The notes beneath the pieces are model-generated. The model was not told the origin of the DNA. It saw nothing but the letters and a program-made list of their open reading frames with translations, and did no database searches. Made by a program: the position numbers and the translations under genes. Shown here in pieces: positions 43,204-51,645 of a stretch of 64,000 bases of DNA; the first letter of the stretch is position 1, and each line of letters opens with the position of its first letter. This DNA comes from CAZAQV01 sp964487255. GTDB lineage: Bacteria; Myxococcota_A; Polyangia; Polyangiales; CAZAQV01. The stretch is from positions 124,001 to 188,000 of the forward strand of contig CAZAQV010000007.1 of NCBI GenBank assembly GCA_964487255.1. Direction: 5' to 3'.

Positions 43204-43485
43204 CTAGTGGCCGAGCAGGTCGCACGCTTCGCGGCGCCCTTCGAAGCAAGCGACCTCGAGCTCTTGGTCGCTCATCTCGTTCACGGGTTTGTCTTCGCGG
43301 TCCTCTTCGGGCAGCTTCGGAACGGGCTTCTCCGAAGATTTCTCGGTCGGCGCGGCTGGTTCGTGAGCCTTGGCCGACACCTCCGTTTTTGCGGACTCAG
43401 CCGTGTGTGGCGTGGGGTCGGACGCGGGCTCGTCACAACCCCAAAGAGCCAAAACGAAAACCAGCGGCAAATCAAGCGTTCGCAT
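43204..43485 (-). CDS. Small Pro/Glu/Lys-rich lipoprotein
   Basis: A 93-residue predicted lipoprotein: short signal (LDLPLVFVLALWGC), then a flexible Ala/Pro/Glu/Lys tether and a C-terminal MSDQELEVACFEGRREACDLLGH with two cysteines, reminiscent of a Sel1-like or cysteine-rich repeat end. A TAGCTA hexamer lies five bases before the ATG, so the mRNA may be leaderless. Function unknown. Confidence 0.6.
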   Translation of the reverse strand: MRTLDLPLVFVLALWGCDEPASDPTPHTAESAKTEVSAKAHEPAAPTEKSSEKPVPKLPEEDREDKPVNEMSDQELEVACFEGRREACDLLGH

Positions 43486-43577
43486 TCACATAGCTAGCCA
43501 CGCTTCAAACCGCGATGCAATCACCACCGTTTCGAAGGCTCTTGCGGTACGGAAGTAGAACCCGGTAGCGTTGGGCC

Positions 43578-44312
43578 ATGACGCGGGGTGCGATCAAGCT
43601 GCTGGTACTCGACATGGCCGGCACGACCGTCCAAGACGATGACCTCGTGCTTCGCTGTTTCCGTGAAGCGATTCGCATCGCGGAACTCAACGCATCGAGC
43701 GAAGAGATCAATGCGCGCATGGGCAAGTCGAAGATCGACGTCTTCGAAGAATTCGCGGGGCGACAGGTTGGCGACGCGGCCAAGGCCGCCGAGGTTGCGC
43801 AGCGCGGTTACGCAATCTTTCGCGAAATCTTGGAGGGCGCATACGCCGAAGGGGGAGCCAAGGCGATGCGCGGCGCCCAGGAAGCCTTCGCTTGGCTGAG
43901 GGCGCGTGATATTCGCGTCGCGCTCAACACCGGCTTCTACCGCGAGGTCACCGACCTCATCGTCGAGCAGCTGGGTTGGCGCGACAAGGTCGACGCAATC
44001 TTTTGCTCGGACGATGTCACAAGCGGCCGTCCTGCCCCGTTCATGATCCACCGCGCGATGGAGGCCTGCGGCGTCCAAAGCGTCGCGCAGGTGATCGCCG
44101 TCGGTGACACACCCTCGGACATCCAAGCGGGTCGTAACGCGGGCGTGCGCGGCGTGGTCGGCGTCGCCAGCGGCGCACACCCCGCGACCCGCCTTCGCCG
44201 CGAAGGGCCGACACACATCCTCGACGGCGTGTGGCAGTTGCCCGCGCTGGTCGAACGACTCGAACGCTTACGACCATCTCGATCTCACTCAGGACATCAG
44301 CAAAGCGGATGA
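43578..44312 (+). CDS. Phosphonatase-like HAD hydrolase
   Basis: A 244-residue HAD-superfamily hydrolase. Motif I is LVLDMAGTTVQDD, the DxAGTT variant of the phosphonoacetaldehyde hydrolase (PhnX) branch, with LNTGFYRE (motif II), RPAPFMIHRAME (motif III Lys region altered) and VGDTPSDIQAGRNAG (motif IV). The cap helix differs from PhnX and the Schiff-base Lys was not identified, so the substrate is unknown. A TAGCGT hexamer six bases before the ATG, with TTGCGG 18 bp further up, forms a plausible promoter for a leaderless mRNA. It overlaps the next gene tail-to-tail by 16 bp. Confidence 0.85.
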   Translation: MTRGAIKLLVLDMAGTTVQDDDLVLRCFREAIRIAELNASSEEINARMGKSKIDVFEEFAGRQVGDAAKAAEVAQRGYAIFREILEGAYAEGGAKAMRGAQEAFAWLRARDIRVALNTGFYREVTDLIVEQLGWRDKVDAIFCSDDVTSGRPAPFMIHRAMEACGVQSVAQVIAVGDTPSDIQAGRNAGVRGVVGVASGAHPATRLRREGPTHILDGVWQLPALVERLERLRPSRSHSGHQQSG

Positions 44313-44986
44313 GTCGATAGCCCGAGCCTTCGGCCCTCAGGGTCTCGAAAGTAAAGCGTGTGCGCGGTGCGCCCTTCGATCGCCACACCCTGCGCGTCGA
44401 GCCGCTGCTCCACTTCGGACAAGTCGCTGGCCATCCAGCACAACAGCTGCTGGTCGCGCGTATCGCTGCTCGGCTCGCCATCGACGCGCGCCTCGATCAT
44501 CAACACCGCGCCCTGCCCCATCGCCAGCCAGTGAGAACGAGTACCTTCTCGCACCAAGGGTAGCTCAAGCACGCGTTGGTAAAAGGCGCTTAGCGACTCG
44601 ACATCGTTGGTGCGCAGCGCAATGTGGTGAACACAAAGTCCCGTGCGAAGCGCAAGCGGCAAACTGAAGAGACCATCATCGCCGACTTCGAAGTCGTGAA
44701 CACAGGCAACGTCTTGGCAGGGGAGGGGTGCGTAGAGGTGGGGAAAGCGCTCGCCTGCCTGGTAACAGTCTTCCCACTTGATGGGCAGATGGGCGTGGTC
44801 GCAAAGCTCGAGCAAGAGCAAGTCTGACTGAGCTCGAAACAAGCGGTTGGCGACGCGCACGACCTGCGCACGCGCCGAAAAATGGATGAAGCCTTCGTCG
44901 GCAAGGCTGCTCGGTCGAAGCTCGCCCGAGAGTTGCGCGCCATGCCACGCCGAACGCGTCGTGATGTGGAAGATGGCATCGGTCAC
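44297..44986 (-). CDS. DUF952-glyoxalase/VOC fusion protein
   Basis: A 229-residue two-domain protein. Residues 1-110 match DUF952 (IFHITTRSAWHGAQLSGEL; ADEGFIHFSARAQVVRVANRLF; FPHLYAPLP). Residues 115-229 form a vicinal-oxygen-chelate domain (VHHIALRTNDVESLSAFYQRVLELPLV; YFRDPEGRRLGLS). The start may be GTG 44992 or the GTG at 44986, which sits seven bases after TAGAGT and gives the usual DUF952 N-terminus. The enzymatic role is unknown. Confidence 0.83.
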   Translation of the reverse strand: MTDAIFHITTRSAWHGAQLSGELRPSSLADEGFIHFSARAQVVRVANRLFRAQSDLLLLELCDHAHLPIKWEDCYQAGERFPHLYAPLPCQDVACVHDFEVGDDGLFSLPLALRTGLCVHHIALRTNDVESLSAFYQRVLELPLVREGTRSHWLAMGQGAVLMIEARVDGEPSSDTRDQQLLCWMASDLSEVEQRLDAQGVAIEGRTAHTLYFRDPEGRRLGLSTHPLC

Positions 44987-45019
44987 GCGCACGACTCTAA
45001 GCCGTGCAGCGTAGGTTCG

Positions 45020-45643
45020 CTAGGTCACGGTGTTGGCCACATGCCAACTAAAGAGCGCCATCGCGCTGCAGTGCGGCGAGAACTGCTCGCCTTGCGCTTC
45101 AAGTTCCTTGATGGTCGGGAGCGCCTCGCTGTCGCGAATGATCTGCACGCCCTTGCGCACACCCAGGTCGCTCGCCGGCCATACATCCGGACGCCCGAGC
45201 GAGAAGATGAGGTACATCTGCGCGGACCACACGCCGAAACCCTTGTGGCTCGCGATCAGCGAGATGACCTCTTCGTCCGCCATGCGTGGCAAGCGTTCGA
45301 TCGGGAGGGTACCCTTGGTCGTCGACTTCGCCAAGGCACGAAGCGCCTCTGCCTTCCGCTCCGAAAGACCGAGCCGCCGCAACGTACTGACACGTGCGCG
45401 TGCCACGCGCGCAGGGTCGAGTTCGCCACCAAAGTGAGCGAGGATACGACCGTAAATCGTGGCAGCCGCCTTGCCGGAAAGCTGTTGCCCGGCGAGCGAA
45501 CGGGCAAGTGACTCGAAACCGTGCGGTCGGCGCCTGGCCGTGGGCGGACCGAACACGCGCAGTGCTGAGCGTACGTGAGGGTCGCGAGCCGCAAGAGTTC
45601 TCATCGCCTCGCGCAACTGGCCATCATGGAGCGAAAACGGCAC
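45020..45643 (-). CDS. DNA-3-methyladenine glycosylase II-like (HhH-GPD)
   Basis: A 207-residue base-excision repair glycosylase. The helix-hairpin-helix reads LIASHKGFGVWSAQMYLIF and the catalytic Asp is in WPASDLGVRKGVQ, as in AlkA/MAG-type enzymes that remove alkylated purines. FESLARSLAGQQLSGKAAATIYGR is the conserved early helix. It lacks the N-terminal AlkA beta domain, like short Mag1-type enzymes. GTG start. Confidence 0.9.
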   Translation of the reverse strand: MPFSLHDGQLREAMRTLAARDPHVRSALRVFGPPTARRRPHGFESLARSLAGQQLSGKAAATIYGRILAHFGGELDPARVARARVSTLRRLGLSERKAEALRALAKSTTKGTLPIERLPRMADEEVISLIASHKGFGVWSAQMYLIFSLGRPDVWPASDLGVRKGVQIIRDSEALPTIKELEAQGEQFSPHCSAMALFSWHVANTVT

Positions 45644-45730
45644 GCGAAGAGTTTCTCAGCTCAGAGCATGAGGCGCTAGCCCCGGGGTGTTCATTGCTTC
45701 CACCGAGAATCTTTGTGGTAACGTTCGACC

Positions 45731-46243
45731 GTGAACCGATGCTTCAAATTCGCCTTGTTCTTGTTGTTGTTGACGGCTTGCACGGGCGGAGAGAGCACCG
45801 CAGAGAACAATACAGGCACGATTATCGTGAACGACGAGGGCGGCAGTTTGGGACTCGCTGGCGTCACGGTAACGGTGCCAGCCGACGCTGTCGATGAGCC
45901 GACCCAGGTTACGATCAGTCTTACGGGTAACCCCCCGGCGGCCCTTCCTGCGACACGACGCTTTGCAGGGCCCGTTTACATGTTCACGCCGCACGGTCAG
46001 TCCTTCAAAAAGCCCGTGACCATCACCTTCCCGCGCGAAGAAGGCAGCAACGAGCTATGGAGCTTGGAGGGTCCGCAAGATGAACGTTGGCAGCTCGAAG
46101 CGCACGTACATCTCGAGATGGACCGCGCAACCTTGTCGACAACGCATTTTTCCTACTTCGCCTGGCTCTTGCTCGACGAAAACGCTGGCGTGCCGCAGGA
46201 GGCTGGCTTGACCGAGGACGCCAGCCACGACGCTGCGCGCTAA
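45731..46243 (+). CDS. ZU5-like lipoprotein
   Basis: A 170-residue lipoprotein starting with GTG: signal peptide FALFLLLLTAC, then a beta-sandwich segment GGSLGLAGVTVTVPADAVDEP resembling the ZU5 pattern (GGxL...IPxGA). TAACGT lies six bases before the GTG, so the start is probably leaderless. The 3' end overlaps the convergent gene by four bases. Role unknown; ZU5-like domains in bacteria are usually extracellular. Confidence 0.7.
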   Translation: MNRCFKFALFLLLLTACTGGESTAENNTGTIIVNDEGGSLGLAGVTVTVPADAVDEPTQVTISLTGNPPAALPATRRFAGPVYMFTPHGQSFKKPVTITFPREEGSNELWSLEGPQDERWQLEAHVHLEMDRATLSTTHFSYFAWLLLDENAGVPQEAGLTEDASHDAAR

Positions 46244-47676
46244 GGCTCAGGCGACTCGATCGGCGGCGCTCGCTTGCCGAGCTCTTGGCGCAGCAGCTCT
46301 TGGAAGTGTGCTTCGCCGAGTTCTTCGCGCGGAATCCACCCTTCATCCATCCACCGTCCCAGCTTCTGGTCGAGGTTGTAGAGCACGCCGCCGCCAAAGA
46401 AGAGTTCACCCTTTTTATCGAAGGTCTCAAGTTTGTCTTGGTGGTAGTCAAGTTCATAGCTTCGCAAGACGTTGCGTTGTCGTGGTGGTGCACGTCCAAG
46501 TTGCTCGCGATTGGGCAGGTGGACGTCAAAGCCACCCAGATCGCGGTGCACGAACTGGCCTGCGATGAGCCCGCTGTCGTCGACACGAACAAGGAGGTTT
46601 TGACCGTGGGGCGCACTGGTGATGCCGTGTTGGTGATAAACTTCGCTCCACTCGTCGGCAAAGGGCTCGATGAGTCTTTTGGCAATGAACGCGGAAGCCG
46701 ACTCGCCGCTCTTGGCGATCATCTTCGCCAGCATCGGTGGACCGCCATCGGGTTGATCGGCATACAGTGAGAAGACGGGCACAAAGCGCGACTCACCCGT
46801 GACGATGTCGTCGGGAATTGCACGCACGATCATGCCACTGTCCGGAACGCCCTCGGCGATCATGCTGAGCACCTCCTGGAAAAAACGGAAGTTGCTCGGT
46901 AGGTCGGTTTCGCGTGTGAGCAGGTGTTGAAACCCACTGCTGCGCGCAATCTCTCCGATGCGCACCCCGCGCTTGATTCCGCCAATTCGTTTATCAAGGC
47001 TGACCTTGACGAAGAAAGGCGCAGATTCGTTGCCGGGCTGCCAGGTTAAGAGCGTGCGGGACGAGGCGGTGGGTGTGACGAACAAGGGCTCGCCGGGGTC
47101 GGCCCTGCGAGTGATGCGGCGATAGAACCAGCGTGACTCAGGGTGCACGAGCAAGCGCACCTGCGGTCCGCGTGGCCCCTCTCGGACAAAGACATCTCGG
47201 AGTTGCGGCGACATCTCTTCGGCAACAAAAAGGTGTGTCTTCGTAGCGTCAAGCCAGAACGTTTCGACCTCGAATACAGGTGCCGACTCGGGCGCAAAGA
47301 GGCGGGTTTGCGCATTTTGCGCGGGGCTCTTGATGCGCGCGGTATCGAGTTCGCGCGAGAGTAGGTGCTGCTCGGCCCACATCCACTCTCGAAGCGCACT
47401 AGGCAACTTGCGATACGATGTGGCTGCACGCTCGGAGAGCGCCGCACTCTTCGAGAAGAAGCGGCCAAGCCCCGCCTGGGCGTGACCTGAGAGCCTGGGG
47501 GACTGTGCGCCAGATGGGTGCGCGGATGCAAGGGCGCTGTCGGTCGGCGCGAGCAGGGTCGCGTGCATCGACTCGCCGAGCGAGTGAAATGAGACAAGCC
47601 CAACGACAATGACTGCCACAGCATTCAAACTCGTGGCACCTACACGCCGCTTCACCGACTGACTCACCGCTCGCAT
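46240..47676 (-). CDS. IucA/IucC (NIS synthetase)-like protein with N-terminal membrane segment
   Basis: A 478-residue protein. The second half resembles NRPS-independent siderophore synthetases: FFVKVSLDKRIGGIKRGVRI (family KlslxxxiTsxxR), SAPHGQNLLVRVDDSGLIAGQFVHRDLGGF (family HxQNxx...RD), and a FhuF-like helical tail. Unusually, the N-terminus has a basic region and a hydrophobic stretch (NAVAVIVVGLVSFHSLG) that looks like a signal anchor. No siderophore genes are adjacent. ATG 47676 is chosen. It may be a membrane-tethered or exported relative with a different function; family assignment is good, activity unsure. Confidence 0.7.
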   Translation of the reverse strand: MRAVSQSVKRRVGATSLNAVAVIVVGLVSFHSLGESMHATLLAPTDSALASAHPSGAQSPRLSGHAQAGLGRFFSKSAALSERAATSYRKLPSALREWMWAEQHLLSRELDTARIKSPAQNAQTRLFAPESAPVFEVETFWLDATKTHLFVAEEMSPQLRDVFVREGPRGPQVRLLVHPESRWFYRRITRRADPGEPLFVTPTASSRTLLTWQPGNESAPFFVKVSLDKRIGGIKRGVRIGEIARSSGFQHLLTRETDLPSNFRFFQEVLSMIAEGVPDSGMIVRAIPDDIVTGESRFVPVFSLYADQPDGGPPMLAKMIAKSGESASAFIAKRLIEPFADEWSEVYHQHGITSAPHGQNLLVRVDDSGLIAGQFVHRDLGGFDVHLPNREQLGRAPPRQRNVLRSYELDYHQDKLETFDKKGELFFGGGVLYNLDQKLGRWMDEGWIPREELGEAHFQELLRQELGKRAPPIESPEP

Positions 47677-47789
47677 GTGGAGCAAAAACCAAGCCGCCAA
47701 AAAGCACTGCAATTCCAGCTCATTGGTGGCGGCGTGGCCAGCCACCTGAGGAGGACATGGGGCGAGTCGACCTCTAAGCTTCGCAGGTC

Positions 47790-48260
47790 ATGAAGTACCT
47801 AACAATTCTCTTCGCCCTCTTGCTTAGCGCGTGCTCAGGCGCCCAGTCCGAGCCGCGCGCGCCAAGTCACGAGACACCCGATAAGCAAACAGCAGCTGAC
47901 GACCGAAACGGCTCGTCACCGACGGCAAATGACAAGCCGTGCGTGGTCAGCGGATGCTCGGGGCAGTTCTGTAGCGACGAAGAGATGATGAGCACGTGCG
48001 AGTTTCGTCCCGAGTACGCCTGCTATCGGGAAGCCACCTGCGAGCGCCAGGTCGATGGCACGTGCGGGTGGACGCCCACGCCCGCGCTTGAGCACTGTCT
48101 AACCGAGAACGGCAACACCGTCTACCAGCCTTGCGGCGGCAAAGCTTGCGGCGAGCCCTGCACGGTATGCCGGCCCGGCGATCCGGCATGCACCGAACTC
48201 GCGGGACCCAAGTGGTGCGACGCGACCGGCCGCTGCGAACCCGCGCAACCCGAATGCTAG
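47790..48260 (+). CDS. Eight-cysteine (GCSGQ) domain lipoprotein
   Basis: A 156-residue lipoprotein (signal with lipobox LLSAC, then a polar linker). The core CVVSGCSGQFCSDEE...CEFRPEYACYREATCERQ, CGWTPTPALEHCL, and a C-terminal CGEPCTVCRPGDPACTEL are closely related to the C-terminal part of the lipoprotein at 40796-41953. Both genes have the hairpin-ended repeat element next to them. Function unknown; extracytoplasmic and disulfide-rich. Confidence 0.82.
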   Translation: MKYLTILFALLLSACSGAQSEPRAPSHETPDKQTAADDRNGSSPTANDKPCVVSGCSGQFCSDEEMMSTCEFRPEYACYREATCERQVDGTCGWTPTPALEHCLTENGNTVYQPCGGKACGEPCTVCRPGDPACTELAGPKWCDATGRCEPAQPEC

Positions 48261-48274
48261 CGTCCGTAAAAAGC

Positions 48275-48436
48275 TAGTTCCCTGACAGGTGGGTTTTGCG
48301 CCTGGATCGCACAGCAGCGGAGTGAAATCGTAGGAGAGAAAACGCAGGACCTGCAGCGTAGATTCAAGTTTGAACGACGACCGAGTTCGCTTTGCTGCGA
48401 AGCGAGGTGGATCAAAATCTGCTTGTCAGGGAACTA
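48275..48436 (+). repeat. Dispersed 163-bp hairpin-ended element, copy 2 (possible structured RNA)
   Basis: The ends TAGTTCCCTGACA / TGTCAGGGAACTA are perfectly complementary, then GGTGG can pair with CTGCT through wobbles and GTTTTG with CAAAAT. The interior blocks at 48300-48344 and 48381-48405 are identical to copy 1. It starts 14 bases after the stop of the eight-cysteine gene, and its right end contains the stop codon of the minus-strand gene at 48434. Confidence 0.8.
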
Positions 48437-49168
48437 AGGCTGGCAGCCGACGGGCTCATCGTCGATCACGACGTCATCGAACCATACCTCGACCGGACCT
48501 TGCGTGTTGGTCGAGCCATCGTGTGTGTAGCGCGCGGGCATGGAGACAAACTCAACACCAGATGCGCTCATGCTACCGCGTGCGTCGACTGAAAGTTGAT
48601 CCTCGATCCAGACCCGCAGCGAACCGCTCGCGCCGAACTCAGCCTCAACGCGGAGACAAAACCATTCGTCGCGCGGAAGGGCCACCGTACCCTCCACGAC
48701 CTGGCGATCCTGACTGATCCAACCATTCGGATGGCCATTTCCAAGAAACAGTACCGAAAACACTTCTGCAGCTGGATTCTCAAACACGTTAAAGGCTCCA
48801 AAATGCATAATCTCCATCGACGACGGAAGGTAGTAATAGGCGCGACCGTAAAAAGCGTCGCCGACGAGACCGACGGGCGCATCGACGAAACCGCGCGAAC
48901 CGTTGCCGGGCGTCTCAAGCTTCGCCGCGTACGACCCGGAAGCAGCGTTTTCGATAATCGTCGGTATGTCAGCTCCGTCCTTGACCCGCCAATCTTTGAG
49001 GTCGCCGGACTCAAAGTCGCTACAAAAAAGCGCGTCCGGGTACCCCGCGCAACCCACGGCCGATGAACTGGGGCCCCCGCGCAACTCGTCCCAGTCGTAT
49101 GCGCAGCCGCCGAGCATTACCGCGAAGGCGCACACTAGAACGCAGGACATACCGTTAACGCGGAGCAT
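48434..49168 (-). CDS. Lipoprotein with jelly-roll-like domain
   Basis: A 244-residue lipoprotein. ATG 49168 is preceded by TATCAT exactly six bases upstream, with TTGGAA 18 bp further, so it is probably leaderless; the longer frame lacks signal features. Lipobox VMLGGC. The mature part resembles a LamG or polysaccharide-lyase-like sandwich (FCSDFESGDLKDWRVKDG; SYAAKLETPGNGS; WFCLRVEAEFGASGSLRVWIED; VWFDDVVIDDEPVGC). Such domains bind or act on glycans. The stop codon lies in the terminal repeat of element copy 2. Confidence 0.72.
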   Translation of the reverse strand: MLRVNGMSCVLVCAFAVMLGGCAYDWDELRGGPSSSAVGCAGYPDALFCSDFESGDLKDWRVKDGADIPTIIENAASGSYAAKLETPGNGSRGFVDAPVGLVGDAFYGRAYYYLPSSMEIMHFGAFNVFENPAAEVFSVLFLGNGHPNGWISQDRQVVEGTVALPRDEWFCLRVEAEFGASGSLRVWIEDQLSVDARGSMSASGVEFVSMPARYTHDGSTNTQGPVEVWFDDVVIDDEPVGCQP

Positions 49169-49261
49169 GGTTCGATGATAGCCGCTCGACGGTCGGTGTT
49201 CCAACACAACGGCCACGCCGACAAATCCACAACTACGTTCGTTTTCGGCTATCCTTGCGCC

Positions 49262-50290
49262 ATGCGTGTGCGTCGGTGGCTGTGGTTTTGGGTCGCGTTT
49301 CCGCTGCTCTGCCTGGCAATGCAGCCGCTCGCAAAGGCTCAGGCGCCCGAGCAGCCCGGCGGCGAGGACAACTTGATCTACGCGCAACGTCATTTCGAAC
49401 GTGGCCGCGACGCCTTCAAGGACGCAGACTATGCCAAGGCGCTGGAGGCCTTTTCTACATCGCTGCGCCTGTACGCGTCGCCCAACACACGCCTCTACCT
49501 CGCGCGGACGCTCGCAAAGCTTGAGCGCTTTACCGAGGCGGCCGACACCTTCGAAGAAGTCATTCGCGCCGCGAGACTCAAAGAGGCCGAAGAGCCAAGC
49601 TACGCCGCCGCACGGGCGGCTGCCGAGCGCGAGCTGACCGATCTACAAAACCGGCTGGCGCGCGTGACGGTGGCTTTTGGGGACTCAACCGCAGACGTCG
49701 ACGCGTTGTTCGTCAACGAAAGGGCCATCCCACGACAAGCCTTTGGCTTGCCCGTGTACGTGAGACCCGGCACCGTGGCCGTGCGCGTAGTCTACAAAGA
49801 CGGCCAAGAGCAAAGGCAGAACGTGTCACTCGCTGCACGCGAGCGCAAGACGCTCACCCTCGCCCCTCGCGAGCCACGCAGGGAGCCGGCGGTGGACGAC
49901 GCAACCGAGAATAGCAACAAGCTTCTCCCACCAGCCAACACACTGAGCGACGACGACGGTGGTTCGGGTGCAGCCGCCGTCGGGCTGGGCGTTGGCGCAG
50001 GGGTCGCTGCCGTGGGGTGGGGCGGCGCGCTTCTGTTTGGCGTGCTGGCCGACAACCGTTTTGACGAGCTGAGCATGGAATGTGAAGGCCCCTGCCCCGC
50101 CTCGCGCAATGCTGAGATCGACGAGGGCGAAACGTTCCAAACGCTGGCGAATGTGGGGCTCGTCGTGGGCACCGTAGGCACCGTCGCCGCGGGCGTTGCG
50201 CTCGTGCTCTTACTAAGCGACGATGCCGAAGTGAACAGCACAAACGGGGGGTTATCGCTTGGACCAGGAAGCGTGCGCGTTCGATGGTAG
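49262..50290 (+). CDS. Secreted TPR/PEGA-like protein with membrane helices
   Basis: A 342-residue protein: signal peptide (WLWFWVAFPLLCLAMQPLAKAQA), two TPR-like repeats (AQRHFERGRDAFKDADYAKALEAFSTSL; RLYLARTLAKLERFTEAADTFEEVI), then a PEGA-like strand region (VRPGTVAVRVVYKDGQE), a low-complexity linker, and two hydrophobic segments flanking a Cys-containing loop. This layout is common in Myxococcota envelope proteins encoded beside Ser/Thr kinases. TATCCT lies six bases before the ATG. It overlaps the next gene by seven bases. Confidence 0.8.
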   Translation: MRVRRWLWFWVAFPLLCLAMQPLAKAQAPEQPGGEDNLIYAQRHFERGRDAFKDADYAKALEAFSTSLRLYASPNTRLYLARTLAKLERFTEAADTFEEVIRAARLKEAEEPSYAAARAAAERELTDLQNRLARVTVAFGDSTADVDALFVNERAIPRQAFGLPVYVRPGTVAVRVVYKDGQEQRQNVSLAARERKTLTLAPREPRREPAVDDATENSNKLLPPANTLSDDDGGSGAAAVGLGVGAGVAAVGWGGALLFGVLADNRFDELSMECEGPCPASRNAEIDEGETFQTLANVGLVVGTVGTVAAGVALVLLLSDDAEVNSTNGGLSLGPGSVRVRW

Positions 50291-51591
50291 ACGACCGGGC
50301 CAAGCGCGAGGTGACGCTCGCCACCGAGACGGTCGTGGCAAAGCTCGCTTTTCTTGAGGATCTGGCGCGACGTGCGTACACGGTCACGTATCACGACCAC
50401 AAGGGCGAACACACCGTCGCCATCACGCAAACCACGACCGTCGGCTCCGCGTCGCGCGCGGCGGTCCACCTCCCCGACCGCACCGTTTCACGCCTTCATT
50501 GTGAGCTTCGCGAACGCGATGGACAGCTGTGGGTCAAAGACCTAGAGAGCAAGAACGGCACTTGGGTCAACGACGTGCGCATCATCGAGGCGTGCGCGCC
50601 AGAGGGTGCGCGCGTGCAGCTCGGCAACGCCGAACTTCGCGTCGGTCGCGAGACGAGCGAACGCAACGTCGGCCTGTGGCCACATGAACGCTTCGGCACG
50701 ATGGTGGGCCACTCGGTCGAGATGCGCGAGGTCTTTTCGATCTTGCATCGCTACGCCGCCACCGACGCACCTGTACTCATCTTTGGCGAGACCGGCACCG
50801 GCAAGGACGACGCGGCGCGTGCCGTACACACGTTTAGTCGTCGTAACCGCAAGCCCTTCGTGGTGCTCGATTGCGCAGCCTTCGCCGAGGAGCTCATCGA
50901 GTCCGAACTCTTCGGTCATGTGAAGGGGGCGTTTACCGGCGCGCTGGCCGACCGCCAAGGCGCGTTCGAAGCGGCCGCGGGTGGCACCCTCTTTCTCGAC
51001 GAGGTGGGCGAGCTCCCGCTCGAGTTTCAAACACGACTGCTGCGCGTGCTCGAAACGGGCGAAGTGCGTCGACTCGGCGAGCAAGTCACGCGCAAGGTCG
51101 ACGTCCGCGTGATCGCAGCGACGCACCGCGACTTACGTACGATGGTGAACGAAGGGACGTTTCGCGAGGACCTTTACTTCCGACTCGCGGTGCTTGAAAT
51201 CACGATGCCCCCCCTGCGCGAACGCCTCGAAGACCTCCCACTACTTTGGCAAGCGCTCGCCCCGAAGGGCGCTGCAGCGCCTAGCGACGAAGAGTTGGGG
51301 CGTCTCGCGCACCAAATGTGGCCCGGCAACGTTCGACAGCTGCGCAACCACATCGGTCGGCACATTGCCGGTTTTCCTGCGCAAACGTCCCATGCGTCGT
51401 CCCGAGATATGCCGACGCCCAACATCGACGTGCCGTTCAAAGAGCTTAAAGAGCAGTGGAACGAACACCTTGAGGCAGCCTATTTTCGCAAGCTTCTTGC
51501 CAAACATGACGCCAACATCACCGAAACCGCGCGTGCGGCCGGTGTAAGCCGTGCTCACCTGTACGCGATCATTAAGAAACACGGCTTGTAG
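50284..51591 (+). CDS. FHA domain sigma-54 activator
   Basis: A 435-residue enhancer-binding protein with an N-terminal FHA domain (about 45-115; VGSASRAAVHLPDRTVSRLHCEL and LESKNGTWVNDVRI are the phosphothreonine-binding loops), an AAA+ domain with GETGTGKDDAARAVH, GAFTGA and GGTLFLDEVGEL, and a Fis-like helix-turn-helix (NITETARAAGVSRAHLYAIIKK). Position 8 of the P-loop motif is Asp rather than the usual Glu. FHA-type activators are regulated by Ser/Thr kinases; one is encoded just downstream. Confidence 0.93.
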   Translation: MVDDRAKREVTLATETVVAKLAFLEDLARRAYTVTYHDHKGEHTVAITQTTTVGSASRAAVHLPDRTVSRLHCELRERDGQLWVKDLESKNGTWVNDVRIIEACAPEGARVQLGNAELRVGRETSERNVGLWPHERFGTMVGHSVEMREVFSILHRYAATDAPVLIFGETGTGKDDAARAVHTFSRRNRKPFVVLDCAAFAEELIESELFGHVKGAFTGALADRQGAFEAAAGGTLFLDEVGELPLEFQTRLLRVLETGEVRRLGEQVTRKVDVRVIAATHRDLRTMVNEGTFREDLYFRLAVLEITMPPLRERLEDLPLLWQALAPKGAAAPSDEELGRLAHQMWPGNVRQLRNHIGRHIAGFPAQTSHASSRDMPTPNIDVPFKELKEQWNEHLEAAYFRKLLAKHDANITETARAAGVSRAHLYAIIKKHGL

Positions 51592-51645
51592 CTCCGTCCA
51601 AGAGCCGATCTAGAGTTTTGGGAATAGTTGCCGCTATAGTTCTAT

